This document shows, piece after piece, positions 8,417 to 17,118 of a stretch of 64,000 bases of DNA. Numbering within the stretch: the first letter of the stretch is position 1; each line of letters begins with the position of its first letter. Origin of the DNA: Ascidiimonas meishanensis (GTDB lineage Bacteria; Bacteroidota; Bacteroidia; Flavobacteriales; Flavobacteriaceae); the NCBI RefSeq assembly GCF_037782385.1, contig NZ_JBBEXD010000001.1, forward strand, positions 372,001 through 436,000, read 5' to 3'. Under the pieces are notes generated by a model. It was not told where the DNA came from, made no database searches, and saw only the letters and a program-made list of their open reading frames with translations. The position numbers were made by a program, and so were the translations under genes.

Positions 8417-8998
8417 CTAATTTGTTAAAACAATATTATGCTTTTCAATTATCTTTCTTAAATTAATTATTGCATAGCGCATTCTTCCTAGTGCAGTATT
8501 AATGCTTACACCAGTAACCTCTGAAATTTCCTTAAAACTCATATCTTTATACATACGCATTTTAAGAACTTCTTTTTGATCATCTGGCAATTCATCAATT
8601 AATTTACGTAAATCATTTTCAACTTGATCTTTAATTAATTGTTTTTCTGCATTTAAAGAAGAATCCCCAATCATACTGAAAATATTGAAGTCATCATTAC
8701 CTTCAAATTTTGGCATTCTTGTATTTTTTCTGAAATAATCAATTACCAGATTGTGAGCAATACGCATTACCCATGGTAAAAATTTACCTTCTTCATTATA
8801 GGCTCCCCTTTTAAGAGTTTTAATAACTTTTATAAAAGTATCCTGAAAAATATCCTCGGCGACATCACGATCGTAGACTTTAGAAAATATAAAGCTATAA
8901 ATTCTCTGAGAATGGCGATTAATTAAAATTTCTAAGGAAGTTTCTTGACCTTTTAAATAGCGTTCAATAAGTACTGAGTCATTGACAAGTTGATTCAT
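8417..8998 (-). CDS. RNA polymerase sigma-70 family factor (ECF-like)
   Basis: A 193-aa two-domain sigma factor. Region 2 spans about residues 20-95 (D-V-A-E-D-I-F-Q-D-T-F then W-V-M-R-I-A-H-N-L-V-I-D-Y-F-R). Region 4 spans about residues 130-185 with the helix-turn-helix M-S-F-K-E-I-S-E-V-T-G-V-S-I-N-T-A-L-G-R. No anti-sigma factor gene is adjacent, so it may be a constitutive or differently regulated ECF-type factor of the kind conserved across Flavobacteriia. A good Bacteroidota-type promoter lies about 120 bp upstream, giving a fairly long leader. Confidence 0.92.
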   Translation of the reverse strand: MNQLVNDSVLIERYLKGQETSLEILINRHSQRIYSFIFSKVYDRDVAEDIFQDTFIKVIKTLKRGAYNEEGKFLPWVMRIAHNLVIDYFRKNTRMPKFEGNDDFNIFSMIGDSSLNAEKQLIKDQVENDLRKLIDELPDDQKEVLKMRMYKDMSFKEISEVTGVSINTALGRMRYAIINLRKIIEKHNIVLTN

Positions 8999-9118
8999 AC
9001 AAAATTACTTTTAGGTTTCGATTTGGTGTTTCGATTCTAAGAACCGAAGTGGGTTAAATAGTAAATCTTAAAAAGTAATTTTATTGTATAGGCGCTATAA
9101 ATTTAGGTGCAACGTTGT

Positions 9119-9151
9119 CAAATATAAGATTATTACATAGAAAAATACAAA
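9119..9151 (-). promoter_or_regulatory. Bacteroidota promoter for the sigma factor gene
   Basis: On the minus strand: TTTG (9151-9148), a 21-bp spacer, then TATATTTG (9126-9119). Both boxes and the spacing match the primary-sigma consensus of Bacteroidota. The transcript would carry a leader of roughly 115 nt. Confidence 0.7.
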
Positions 9152-9218
9152 TTTTTGTTATTATTTTTTCGTTCTAATTCTTTTTAATATCTAATTTCAA
9201 CAGCAAAAGTCTTATTAG

Positions 9219-9226
9219 TATCTTTG
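9219..9226 (+). promoter_or_regulatory. Promoter -7 box for uvrA (TATCTTTG)
   Basis: TATCTTTG matches TAnnTTTG; TTTC at 9195-9198 is a weak -33 partner 20 bp upstream. It lies 16 bp before the chosen uvrA ATG and supports that start over the TTG at 9231. Confidence 0.55.
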
Positions 9227-9242
9227 TGATTTGTTAATTGCT

Positions 9243-12041
9243 ATGAACGACATTTCTCTTCTTAATTCTAAGGAAAACATTATTATTAAAGGCGCTCGTC
9301 TTCATAATTTGAAGAATATAGACGTCGCAATTCCCCGTAATAAATTGGTGGTCATAACGGGTCTCTCTGGTTCTGGGAAATCCAGTCTTGCCTTTGATAC
9401 CTTATATGCTGAAGGTCAACGCAGGTATGTGGAAAGTTTATCTTCTTATGCCCGTCAGTTTTTAGGCAGATTAGATAAACCAAAAGTAGATTATATTAAA
9501 GGAATTGCGCCAGCCATCGCTATAGAACAAAAAGTAAACTCTACAAATCCGAGATCTACCGTGGGTACCACAACAGAGATCTATGACTATCTCAAGTTGT
9601 TATTTGCCAGAATTGGTCATACATTTTCTCCCGTTTCAGGTAAAGAAGTTAAAAAACATACGGTATCAGATGTCATAGATTTTGTACTTTCTTTCACAGA
9701 GAGAAGCAAACTTTTATTATTGGCTCCTGTTCATATCCCAGAAAATAGAGATACTCACAAAACACTAAAAATACTATCACAACAGGGGTATGCCCGGATA
9801 AAATATAAAGGAGATATTATTAGAATTGATGAAATTGATCATTCTATTGGTGATGATTTTTATTTGGTGGTAGATAGAATTATTGTTAAAAACGAAGAAG
9901 ATTTCAAAAATAGATTAGCTGATGCTGTAGATACTGCCTTTTTTGAAGGCAAAGGAACCTGCATTATTGAAGACCTAACAAGTAAGAAAGAAACCCTCTT
10001 TAGTAATAAATTTGAATTGGATGGTATACTTTTTCCTGAACCCAACGTACATCTTTTTAGTTTTAACAACCCATATGGAGCTTGTCCAAAATGTGAAGGT
10101 TACGGAGATGTAATAGGTATTGATGAAGATTTGGTAATACCAAATACAGCGCTTTCTGTTTATGAGAATGCTATTTTTCCTTGGCGAGGCGAAAGCATGA
10201 GTTGGTATCGTGACCAATTGGTAAATAATGCCTATAAATTTGATTTCCCTATTCATAAGCCTTGGTTTGAGTTATCGGAAAGACAAAAACAATTAGTTTG
10301 GGATGGAAATTCACATTTTGAAGGGCTTCACGACTTTTTCTCATTCCTTGAAGAGAAAAGCTATAAAATACAAAACCGGGTGATGCTTTCAAGATACAGA
10401 GGGAAGACCCGTTGTGATGTTTGTAAAGGTAAACGCCTAAGACCCGAATCTAATTATGTCAAAATAGCCAATAAAACAATAACAGACCTAGTAGAGTTAC
10501 CCTTAATCAAGTTGGCAAAGTTTTTTAAAGAGCTTCAAATTAGTGAACACGATTACAAAATTGCTTCACGACTTTTGAAAGAGATCAATAATAGATTGTT
10601 ATTCCTCTCTAATGTAGGGTTAGAGTATTTAACGCTTAACAGAAAATCTAATTCGTTGTCCGGAGGAGAGTCTCAGCGCATTAATCTAGCCACTTCCTTG
10701 GGAAGCAGCTTGGTAGGCTCTATGTATATTTTAGATGAACCAAGTATTGGTTTACATCCTAAAGATACAGAAAAACTAATCACGGTATTAAAGTCCTTAA
10801 GAGATTTAGGGAATACGGTGATTGTGGTAGAGCATGATGAAGATATCATGAAGGCAGCAGATGAAATTATCGATATAGGACCGGAAGCAGGTACAAATGG
10901 AGGAAATTTGATAGCACAGGGTAGCTTTGAAGAAATCTTAAAATTTGACACACTCACCGCAAACTACCTAAATGGAAATCTAGAAATTCCAATACCTGCA
11001 AAAAGAAGGACTTCTAAAAACTTTATTCAAATTGTAGGAGCAAGAGAGAACAATTTGAAAAATATTACCGCTAAATTCCCAATTAATCAACTTACTGTAG
11101 TCACTGGTGTTTCTGGGAGTGGAAAAAGTACCCTTGTTAAAAAGATACTCTATCCCAGTATTTTAAAAGAAACAGGGGGGTATGGGCAAAAGGCTGGACA
11201 GTTTACAAAAATTGAAGGAAAATTTTCAGAAATTGCTCATGTTGAGTTTGTAGATCAAAACCCAATTGGAAGGTCTTCAAGATCAAATCCAATAACATAT
11301 ATAAAGGCTTATGACGATATTAGAAGTTTATTTGCCTCACAAAAATTATCAAAACTACGTGGTTATCAGCCTAAACACTTCTCTTTTAATGTAGATGGAG
11401 GACGTTGTGAAACTTGTAAAGGAGAAGGCGAAGTTACTATTGAAATGCAATTTATGGCCGATGTGCATTTGGAATGTGAAACCTGTAAAGGTAAACGGTT
11501 TAAAAAAGAAGTCTTAGAAGTTAAATTTGAAGATAAAAATATTGACGATATTCTCAATATGACTGTGGATGAAGCCATTGATTTCTTTACATCAAACAAT
11601 CAGAAAAAAATTATTACCAAAATTAAACCTTTACAAGATGTAGGATTAGGATATGTAATGCTGGGACAGTCGTCCTCTACCCTATCTGGTGGAGAAGCAC
11701 AACGTATTAAATTAGCCTCTTTTTTGGTGAAAGGAAATACCAAAGAAAAAGCCTTATTTATTTTTGATGAACCTACAACAGGATTACACTTTCACGATAT
11801 TAAAAAACTTTTAAAATCTTTTGATGCCTTAATAGATAAAGGACATTCAATTGTGGTTGTAGAACATAATATAGAACTTATAAAATGTGCAGATCATATT
11901 ATTGATCTTGGCCCCATTGGGGGTGAGCAAGGTGGTAATATTGTGGCTACTGGGACTCCAGAAGAAATTACCTCGGTTTCAACTTCATTTACAGGATACT
12001 ATCTTAAAGAAAAGCTCAAACTAGCAACCCCTATACCATAA
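9243..12041 (+). CDS. uvrA: Excinuclease ABC subunit A
   Basis: A 932-aa UvrA, the damage-recognition ATPase of nucleotide excision repair, working with UvrB and UvrC. It has the duplicated ABC architecture: Walker A G-L-S-G-S-G-K-S-S near residue 40 and G-V-S-G-S-G-K-S-T near 622, two ABC signatures (L-S-G-G-E-S-Q-R and L-S-G-G-E-A-Q-R) and zinc modules with C-x2-C pairs (C-P-K-C near 280, C-D-V-C near 390, C-E-T-C near 722). The length is normal. I start at the ATG at 9243 rather than the TTG at 9231, because the TTG would fall too close to the promoter. Confidence 0.97.
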   Translation: MNDISLLNSKENIIIKGARLHNLKNIDVAIPRNKLVVITGLSGSGKSSLAFDTLYAEGQRRYVESLSSYARQFLGRLDKPKVDYIKGIAPAIAIEQKVNSTNPRSTVGTTTEIYDYLKLLFARIGHTFSPVSGKEVKKHTVSDVIDFVLSFTERSKLLLLAPVHIPENRDTHKTLKILSQQGYARIKYKGDIIRIDEIDHSIGDDFYLVVDRIIVKNEEDFKNRLADAVDTAFFEGKGTCIIEDLTSKKETLFSNKFELDGILFPEPNVHLFSFNNPYGACPKCEGYGDVIGIDEDLVIPNTALSVYENAIFPWRGESMSWYRDQLVNNAYKFDFPIHKPWFELSERQKQLVWDGNSHFEGLHDFFSFLEEKSYKIQNRVMLSRYRGKTRCDVCKGKRLRPESNYVKIANKTITDLVELPLIKLAKFFKELQISEHDYKIASRLLKEINNRLLFLSNVGLEYLTLNRKSNSLSGGESQRINLATSLGSSLVGSMYILDEPSIGLHPKDTEKLITVLKSLRDLGNTVIVVEHDEDIMKAADEIIDIGPEAGTNGGNLIAQGSFEEILKFDTLTANYLNGNLEIPIPAKRRTSKNFIQIVGARENNLKNITAKFPINQLTVVTGVSGSGKSTLVKKILYPSILKETGGYGQKAGQFTKIEGKFSEIAHVEFVDQNPIGRSSRSNPITYIKAYDDIRSLFASQKLSKLRGYQPKHFSFNVDGGRCETCKGEGEVTIEMQFMADVHLECETCKGKRFKKEVLEVKFEDKNIDDILNMTVDEAIDFFTSNNQKKIITKIKPLQDVGLGYVMLGQSSSTLSGGEAQRIKLASFLVKGNTKEKALFIFDEPTTGLHFHDIKKLLKSFDALIDKGHSIVVVEHNIELIKCADHIIDLGPIGGEQGGNIVATGTPEEITSVSTSFTGYYLKEKLKLATPIP

Positions 12042-12124
12042 TCTCTTTTAAATCTTCATAGTTTAGTCCAGACAAAATATATTTATACACCTGAAATACA
12101 GTTAATTATAATTAAATCGATTTT

Positions 12125-12140
12125 TTGGCACGCTGTTTGA
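12125..12140 (+). promoter_or_regulatory. Sigma-54-type promoter (-24/-12) for the 177-aa secreted protein
   Basis: TTGGCACGCTGTTTGA matches the RpoN consensus YTGGCACGrNNNTTGCW. The invariant GG is at 12127-12128 and the -12 G is at 12139, exactly 12 bp on. The only departure is GA instead of GC at -12. The start codon is about 80 bp downstream. The same motif precedes the next, paralogous gene. Confidence 0.65.
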
Positions 12141-12207
12141 AAAGTAATAATCATAATAGCGAATGCCGAAAAGCTTAAGAGTAGGCATAACCCAAAATTC
12201 GATAATT

Positions 12208-12741
12208 ATGAAAAGAATTCAACTCTTAACAACAATTTTGTTGCTAACTGGAATGGTAACGTTTGCCAATCATGTAAGTACAAACGTATTGACTACAAAA
12301 GATGGGTTTACAAAACGCTATCGCAATGCACAGCCTATTAAGTTTGTAGAACGAGGTATAAAGTTTTTCATTTTTCCTAATGGTGAATTTGAATATAGAC
12401 TCATTCGACCTGTCTACACAAGAAGAGGTTCTTCTTCTGTTATATTAAGAACTCCTGGAAGAATTGCAAATAAGGTAAACAGACCTTATAGAAAAGCACC
12501 AATAAGATTTGATAGAAATGGAAGAGTGAAAAGAATAAGAAATGTTTCCATTAACTATGATCAATTTGGTAGGGTCTTTAGAGTGGGTTCGGTATATATG
12601 AACTACGGAAGAAGAGGCGTTTTAAATCAAGTTGGAGGACTAGATGTGAGATTTACTAGAAATGGACGGCTAATTCATCGTTATGGTGCGGTACACAGTA
12701 ATAATAACTACACATATACTTATAGAAGAAATAGATATTAA
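12208..12741 (+). CDS. Secreted basic beta-repeat protein, paralogue of the following gene
   Basis: A 177-aa protein with a clear signal peptide (M-K-R-I-Q-L-L-T-T-I-L-L-L then cleavage near A-N-H). The mature part shares with its neighbour a block of the form V-E-x-G-I-x-F-x-I/V-F-P-x-G-x-F (here V-E-R-G-I-K-F-F-I-F-P-N-G-E-F). It is followed by short repeats resembling F-D-R-N-G-R-V, Y-D-Q-F-G-R-V-F-R-V-G and F-T-R-N-G-R-L, which suggest a small all-beta, YD-like repeat fold. It is strongly basic. An upstream frame from 12163 lies between promoter and gene and is unlikely to be translated. No function is known to me; a sigma-54 promoter suggests conditional expression. Confidence 0.75.
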   Translation: MKRIQLLTTILLLTGMVTFANHVSTNVLTTKDGFTKRYRNAQPIKFVERGIKFFIFPNGEFEYRLIRPVYTRRGSSSVILRTPGRIANKVNRPYRKAPIRFDRNGRVKRIRNVSINYDQFGRVFRVGSVYMNYGRRGVLNQVGGLDVRFTRNGRLIHRYGAVHSNNNYTYTYRRNRY

Positions 12742-12760
12742 TATAATTAAGTTTGATTTT

Positions 12761-12776
12761 TTGGTTGGTTAGTTAA
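12761..12776 (+). other. TTGGTTGGTTAGTT pre-terminator element, copy 1
   Basis: TTGGTTGGTTAGTTAA lies between the stop codon and the terminator hairpin. Related sequences occupy the same position behind three other genes in the window (14321, 55341, 23553). Confidence 0.5.
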
Positions 12777-12822
12777 AAACCCTGCTTTATAATTCTTTAA
12801 ACAGAAATAAAGCAGGGTTTTC
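12776..12822 (+). terminator. Intrinsic terminator after the first secreted gene
   Basis: Long perfect stem AAAACCCTGCTTTAT / ATAAAGCAGGGTTTT around a 16-nt loop, ending in T-rich sequence. It separates the two paralogous genes, so each needs its own promoter. Confidence 0.88.
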
Positions 12823-12848
12823 TTCTTATTCTAATAAGATTTTAATTT

Positions 12849-12864
12849 TTGGCACGCCATTTGA
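12849..12864 (+). promoter_or_regulatory. Sigma-54-type promoter (-24/-12) for the Arg/Asn-rich secreted protein
   Basis: TTGGCACGCCATTTGA, identical to the site at 12125 except at three positions inside the spacer. GG is at 12851-12852 and the -12 G is at 12863, again 12 bp apart. The start codon is 66 bp downstream of GG. Confidence 0.65.
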
Positions 12865-12916
12865 TATATGTATAATAGATCAGCCAAAAGCGATTGTTTA
12901 ATTTAAAACTCAGATT

Positions 12917-14317
12917 ATGAAAAATTTATTTATCCTTTTATTCACCCTTAGTTTAGGCGTATTTTCAGCGCAAGCTGAAGGATCAGAAAAGGCACTGAAC
13001 TCAAGATATTTTGGCTATCAAAATTCAGTCATATTTGTAGAAGATGGAATTTCATTTTCTGTTTTCCCAGATGGACAGTTTGACTTTTATGCAGATGGAG
13101 GCTCCTTTGTAAACGCCAATGTTAATTTAGGTAATGTTAATCTTAGTTTTAACTCAGGTTATAATTATGATGCGTACGTTCAGTATGATGACTATGGAGC
13201 TGTAATCCAGATTGAAAATATTCCTATTTTCTATGATTTTTATGGAAGAGTTAATCAAATAGGATCTGTAAATATTGATTATAATGGGGGACGACTGAAC
13301 CGCGTAGGTGGTCTTAATATCTTCTATAATAACTATGGTGGATTTGCAAGATTCAATGGATTTATCAATATCTATAACAGAGCATATGTTTACCGACCTT
13401 TTCACAGATGGTTTGCTAGACCCGCAGCTAATTTTTGTATAATCAATACGAGACCTTACAGAAGGTACTATCAGCCAGTTAGATACTCTTTTTACCGTCC
13501 GTATAGAAATAACCTGAGAAGACGCTATGTAGATGTAGGTAGACCATATCATTACAAATCAAGTAATAGAAGACAAAACATCTATAGAAATGACAGAAGA
13601 GTTACAAGGAGAGATTATAGAGTGAACGGACGTCGTAATACGATTGCAAGAAACAATAGAGTAAATACCAGAAACAATGCGGTAAGAAATGGTAACAGAA
13701 GAGATAATGTAGCTAGAAACAATGGAACAGTTCGAAGAAACTCTCAAGGTAGTCGTACTGAAAATTACAACAGAAGAGATAACGTAGCTAGAAATAACGG
13801 AACAGTTCGAAGAAACTCTCAAGGCAGTCGTACTGAAAATTACAATAGAAGAAATACCAGTACAACCAGAAACAACGGGGAGGTAAGAAGAAATACCAGA
13901 AGTACCACTAGAAGTAATGAAAATAATCGTAATGGATCTATTAGTAGAAATAGAACCATTACCAGAAGAAATGATACGGATAGAAGAAGTAATGGAAAGA
14001 TTGCGAGAAGCTCAAAAAATCAAAATAATTATTCAAATACCTCTCGTCGTAATCAGAATGTAAAAAGACAAGGTGTTACTAATAGAAATACTGTTAGAAA
14101 CGCTCCACAAAGAAAAAGTAATGTAAATAGAAATAATACAAAATCTAAAAATTACAAGGCTAGCACGCCGTCAAGAAAAAATAATATCACACGAAATAAT
14201 ACTAGTAAACCTAGAAATAGTTCGGTAAAGAGAAATAGTTCTAAAAAGTCTGTAGGAACTTCCAGAAGCAATAGTTCAAACAGAGCTTCGGTTAACCGAA
14301 GAAGAGGAAGAAGTTAA
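12917..14317 (+). CDS. Secreted protein with beta-repeat head and Arg/Asn-rich low-complexity tail
   Basis: A 466-aa protein with a signal peptide (cleavage near S-A-Q-A-E). Residues about 30-170 carry the same block as the upstream gene (V-E-D-G-I-S-F-S-V-F-P-D-G-Q-F) and Y-D-D-Y-G-A-V, Y-D-F-Y-G-R-V-N-Q-I-G, Y-N-G-G-R-L-N-R-V-G repeats. Residues about 170-205 are Tyr/Arg/Phe-rich. From about 205 to the end it is a highly basic Asn/Arg/Ser tail with no hydrophobic core, including two tandem 25-residue copies near residues 260-309. Such a tail should be disordered and could bind polyanions such as nucleic acid, LPS or capsule; that is inference. It has a sigma-54-type promoter and a terminator of its own. 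Confidence 0.75.
   Translation: MKNLFILLFTLSLGVFSAQAEGSEKALNSRYFGYQNSVIFVEDGISFSVFPDGQFDFYADGGSFVNANVNLGNVNLSFNSGYNYDAYVQYDDYGAVIQIENIPIFYDFYGRVNQIGSVNIDYNGGRLNRVGGLNIFYNNYGGFARFNGFINIYNRAYVYRPFHRWFARPAANFCIINTRPYRRYYQPVRYSFYRPYRNNLRRRYVDVGRPYHYKSSNRRQNIYRNDRRVTRRDYRVNGRRNTIARNNRVNTRNNAVRNGNRRDNVARNNGTVRRNSQGSRTENYNRRDNVARNNGTVRRNSQGSRTENYNRRNTSTTRNNGEVRRNTRSTTRSNENNRNGSISRNRTITRRNDTDRRSNGKIARSSKNQNNYSNTSRRNQNVKRQGVTNRNTVRNAPQRKSNVNRNNTKSKNYKASTPSRKNNITRNNTSKPRNSSVKRNSSKKSVGTSRSNSSNRASVNRRRGRS
13694..13843 (+). repeat. 75-bp in-frame tandem duplication
   Basis: Two adjacent 75-bp units (13694-13768 and 13769-13843), each encoding the same 25 residues starting N-R-R-D-N-V-A-R-N-N and ending S-R-T-E-N-Y. 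The copies differ at only a few third-codon positions, so all differences are synonymous. This points to a recent duplication kept at protein level. Confidence 0.92.
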
Positions 14318-14320
14318 AAA

Positions 14321-14337
14321 TTGGTTGGTTGGTTTAA
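14321..14337 (+). other. TTGGTTGGTTGGTT pre-terminator element, copy 2
   Basis: TTGGTTGGTTGGTTTAA lies 3 bp after the stop codon and 7 bp before the terminator stem, the same arrangement as at 12761. Confidence 0.5.
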
Positions 14338-14344
14338 ATTGAAG

Positions 14345-14379
14345 TCCGCAGTAATAGTTTAACTATACTGCGGATTTCT
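14345..14379. terminator. Bidirectional terminator between secreted protein and flippase genes
   Basis: Stem TCCGCAGT / ACTGCGGA extended inward by ATAG / CTAT with one bulged A, followed by TTTCT. It lies in a convergent gap. Confidence 0.8.
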
Positions 14380-15829
14380 ACTTTATATATTTTCTAATGA
14401 TCCCAGATATATCTTCTGAAATAGAAAGTTTTAAGATTAAAAATAGATACCCCGCTCCTATTAAAACTGATTTCAATACGATGTTCAATATTGGATGAAA
14501 GTTAAAATCCCATAGAAAAAACAAAAGAATAAATGATATTACAATTACCAGAATTTTAAGAGTGGCTCTAGAAAAAGGGTGTATTTTAAATTTATGATGA
14601 ACGAACCATATTTTAACTCCATTATAGCACAGAAATGCTAAAAGTGTTGCAAACGCAGATCCATTGATTCCCCACAACGGAATAAAAATCATATTTAGAA
14701 ATATGGTGATAATTGCCAAAAAAACACCAAATAATAACATCATTCGGTAGTAATCTGAATTGAAAATAATAGAATTGTTATTGCCTATAATACTGTCGGA
14801 AAGTTTAGCGATTGAAATAAAAAGCACTACCCATAATCCTTGACTATACTGAGGTGGAAGAATAAAATATAATTGCTTGATATTTAAAGTAATTAATAAA
14901 AACAACAATCCAGATACCACGAACAATGTTAAAGAACTACGCTTATAAAGATCAGCGAGACCTTGTTTGTTATTATTATTCATTAACGCTGCGGTAATAG
15001 GGTATGTAATTTGATGCATTGCTCTTGACGGAACTATAATAACCATCGCAATAAAAATTGCCACATTATAAAAAGCTATATTTTCTATAGCAATATATTG
15101 GCCTAACATAAACTTATCTATATCCAACAAAATTACGGCTACAGATCCTGCAAGGATAATTAATCCTGAATAACTTAATACCTTCCGATAATTATCTGGA
15201 AGGTTGAAACACAGGATTGGTTTTTGAATGCTAAAGGCATTAAACATCATCAAAATTGTTCTAACTAAATACATGATAGCTATTGCAGTAATAAAATTGT
15301 GCATAGAGATCAAATTAAAATGTATGGCTAATAATAAAATCATTATCACTACTCTATGAAATACTTCTTTTAAAAAATTTCCGAATACAGATTTCATATG
15401 AATCTTTGCCCAAGCATAAAATACTTCAAAATAAGCCATAGCAATAGCAATTACATAAATAATCCAGATATATCCCTCTATAATTTCATTTTTTGCAGAA
15501 AGTAAGTTTCCTATCTCTTGATACGATATTACGCCAATAATTCCTATAGGAACCACAATACATAATGGAAGAAAAAGCATTAAAAAAGTAAACTTACCCT
15601 TTTCCAAATCTGTTTTATAAGAAGAGAAAAATTTAACCAATGTATTGGGTACTCCAAAAGCTAGTAATGGCATCATGATATTAGCTGTAGAAAGTAAAAA
15701 TCCTATAAGCCCAAAATATGCATCTGTTAAAAAATAGGGATACAGTAAAAGAGTGTTAATAGCTCCAAAAAAAAATCCAGCGTAACTGCTTATGAGATTT
15801 CTAATAGATTGTCTGGCAATTATCCCCAT
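14378..15829 (-). CDS. Polysaccharide/lipid-linked oligosaccharide flippase (Wzx/MATE-like)
   Basis: A 483-aa inner-membrane protein with about 12-14 hydrophobic helices spread over its whole length and few charged loops, as in the MOP-superfamily Wzx transporters. The N-terminal R-Q-S-I-R-N-L-I-S-S-Y-A-G-F-F-F-G-A motif is typical. It likely moves lipid-linked glycan across the membrane. It is the last gene of a four-gene operon; its start codon overlaps the stop of the glycosyltransferase by one base, which supports functional linkage. Confidence 0.87.
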   Translation of the reverse strand: MGIIARQSIRNLISSYAGFFFGAINTLLLYPYFLTDAYFGLIGFLLSTANIMMPLLAFGVPNTLVKFFSSYKTDLEKGKFTFLMLFLPLCIVVPIGIIGVISYQEIGNLLSAKNEIIEGYIWIIYVIAIAMAYFEVFYAWAKIHMKSVFGNFLKEVFHRVVIMILLLAIHFNLISMHNFITAIAIMYLVRTILMMFNAFSIQKPILCFNLPDNYRKVLSYSGLIILAGSVAVILLDIDKFMLGQYIAIENIAFYNVAIFIAMVIIVPSRAMHQITYPITAALMNNNNKQGLADLYKRSSLTLFVVSGLLFLLITLNIKQLYFILPPQYSQGLWVVLFISIAKLSDSIIGNNNSIIFNSDYYRMMLLFGVFLAIITIFLNMIFIPLWGINGSAFATLLAFLCYNGVKIWFVHHKFKIHPFSRATLKILVIVISFILLFFLWDFNFHPILNIVLKSVLIGAGYLFLILKLSISEDISGIIRKYIK

Positions 15830-17118
15830 TACATACTTTTAATAAGCTTTGCTAATTGTTTGGTTAATGATTTACGGTGGTAGTCTTTCAATTTTATTGG
15901 TTGGGTTTTTAATTCACCTCTTTTAAAATCAAGGTAGTAAGATACTATCTTTTCTTTTAATTCTTTTTTCTGGGTATAATTAAACCCAATTCCTGTGTTG
16001 GTTTTAGCAATAATAGGAACAACATCCCAAGACTCAGGGCCAATAGCTATGATAGGGCGTTGTGAAACCATGTATTCAAATAATTTACCAGGAATAATAC
16101 ACTTATTGTACTCACTGTTAATTTCTAATAATAATAAAACTGCTGAATTTTTCTGAAGTTCTAATACTTCTTGATGAGAAATATAGCCCAGAAGTTTTGT
16201 GTATTTTTTTAAATCATAAGCATAAATTTTACGCAAAACTTCTTCACTTAGCACCCCCGCTAAGACAAGTTCAAAATCTTTTGCAAAGTCTTGCTGTTCA
16301 TTTAAAAGTTCTTTTAGTACTGCCCACAAAATTTCTGGATTTCTTCCGGTTAAAAGTGAGCCAATATGCGCTAAAGAAAACTTCTTAGGATTTAAAGATG
16401 TTTCAGCTAACTCCATGTCATACCCATTTGTGATCACATGAATAGGCCTATCTGTAATCGTTTCAAAAAGAGTTTTGGTAGTTAGACTGGTAACCGTAAT
16501 TATATCTGCTTTAGTAAGTACCATTCGCTCAAGTTTTTTATGGCGTCTGGCTGAGTAGTCTGTTAATTTTAATTTAGAATGGTATCCAATGGTAGTCCAA
16601 GGATCTCTAAAATCGGAAATCCATTTTAATTCTGGGCAAAGTTGTTTCAATTTGCACCCAATAAGATGTAAACTATGTGGAGGTCCAGTAGTGATTACGG
16701 TATTAATATCGCTCTCTTTGATGACATTTTTAAGATGTAAAACAGAAGGTTTTACCCAATATTTACGGGCATCCGGAATAAAAAAGTTGCCACGAATCCA
16801 CAATAGTAATTTTTCTATGGCAGATTGTTTTTTATCAGGAATAATTCCTTTACTAATTTTAGATACCTTATTACCTCCAAGAATACGTGCAATTCTATAG
16901 GGTTCAAAAATGGGTTTTCTAATAACCTCTAGGTCATCTATCACTTCTTTTAACAGCTCTTCGTCTTTAAAAGGATATGAAGGGTTTTCGGGAATATAAA
17001 CTACCGGTTCAATATCAAAATCCCTAAGATATTTTACAAATTTAAGCCATCGTTGAACACCCGGCCCACCGGCAGGTGGCCAGTAATAAGTGATAATCAA
17101 TACTTTTCTTTTATTCAT
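15829..17118 (-). CDS. Glycosyltransferase, GT4-like
   Basis: A 429-aa GT-B-fold glycosyltransferase. The N-terminal T-Y-Y-W-P-P-A-G-G-P-G-V-Q-R loop is characteristic of family 4-type enzymes. The donor-binding half shows T-N-G-Y-D near residue 230, H-I-G-S-L near 250, and G-K-L-F-E-Y-M-V-S-Q-R-P-I near 350, the equivalent of the E-x7-E nucleotide-sugar site. It should act in the cytoplasm on an envelope glycan. It overlaps YfhO by 4 bp upstream and the flippase by 1 bp downstream. Confidence 0.87.
   Translation of the reverse strand: MNKRKVLIITYYWPPAGGPGVQRWLKFVKYLRDFDIEPVVYIPENPSYPFKDEELLKEVIDDLEVIRKPIFEPYRIARILGGNKVSKISKGIIPDKKQSAIEKLLLWIRGNFFIPDARKYWVKPSVLHLKNVIKESDINTVITTGPPHSLHLIGCKLKQLCPELKWISDFRDPWTTIGYHSKLKLTDYSARRHKKLERMVLTKADIITVTSLTTKTLFETITDRPIHVITNGYDMELAETSLNPKKFSLAHIGSLLTGRNPEILWAVLKELLNEQQDFAKDFELVLAGVLSEEVLRKIYAYDLKKYTKLLGYISHQEVLELQKNSAVLLLLEINSEYNKCIIPGKLFEYMVSQRPIIAIGPESWDVVPIIAKTNTGIGFNYTQKKELKEKIVSYYLDFKRGELKTQPIKLKDYHRKSLTKQLAKLIKSM

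Noticed and set aside
13154..13822. Minus-strand frames of 132 and 87 codons rich in S, I, V
   Set aside because: They are the complement of an Asn/Arg-rich coding region, which automatically gives Ser/Ile/Val-rich antisense frames.
13694..13843. CRISPR-like repeat
   Set aside because: The two units are directly adjacent, have no spacers and encode protein in frame.
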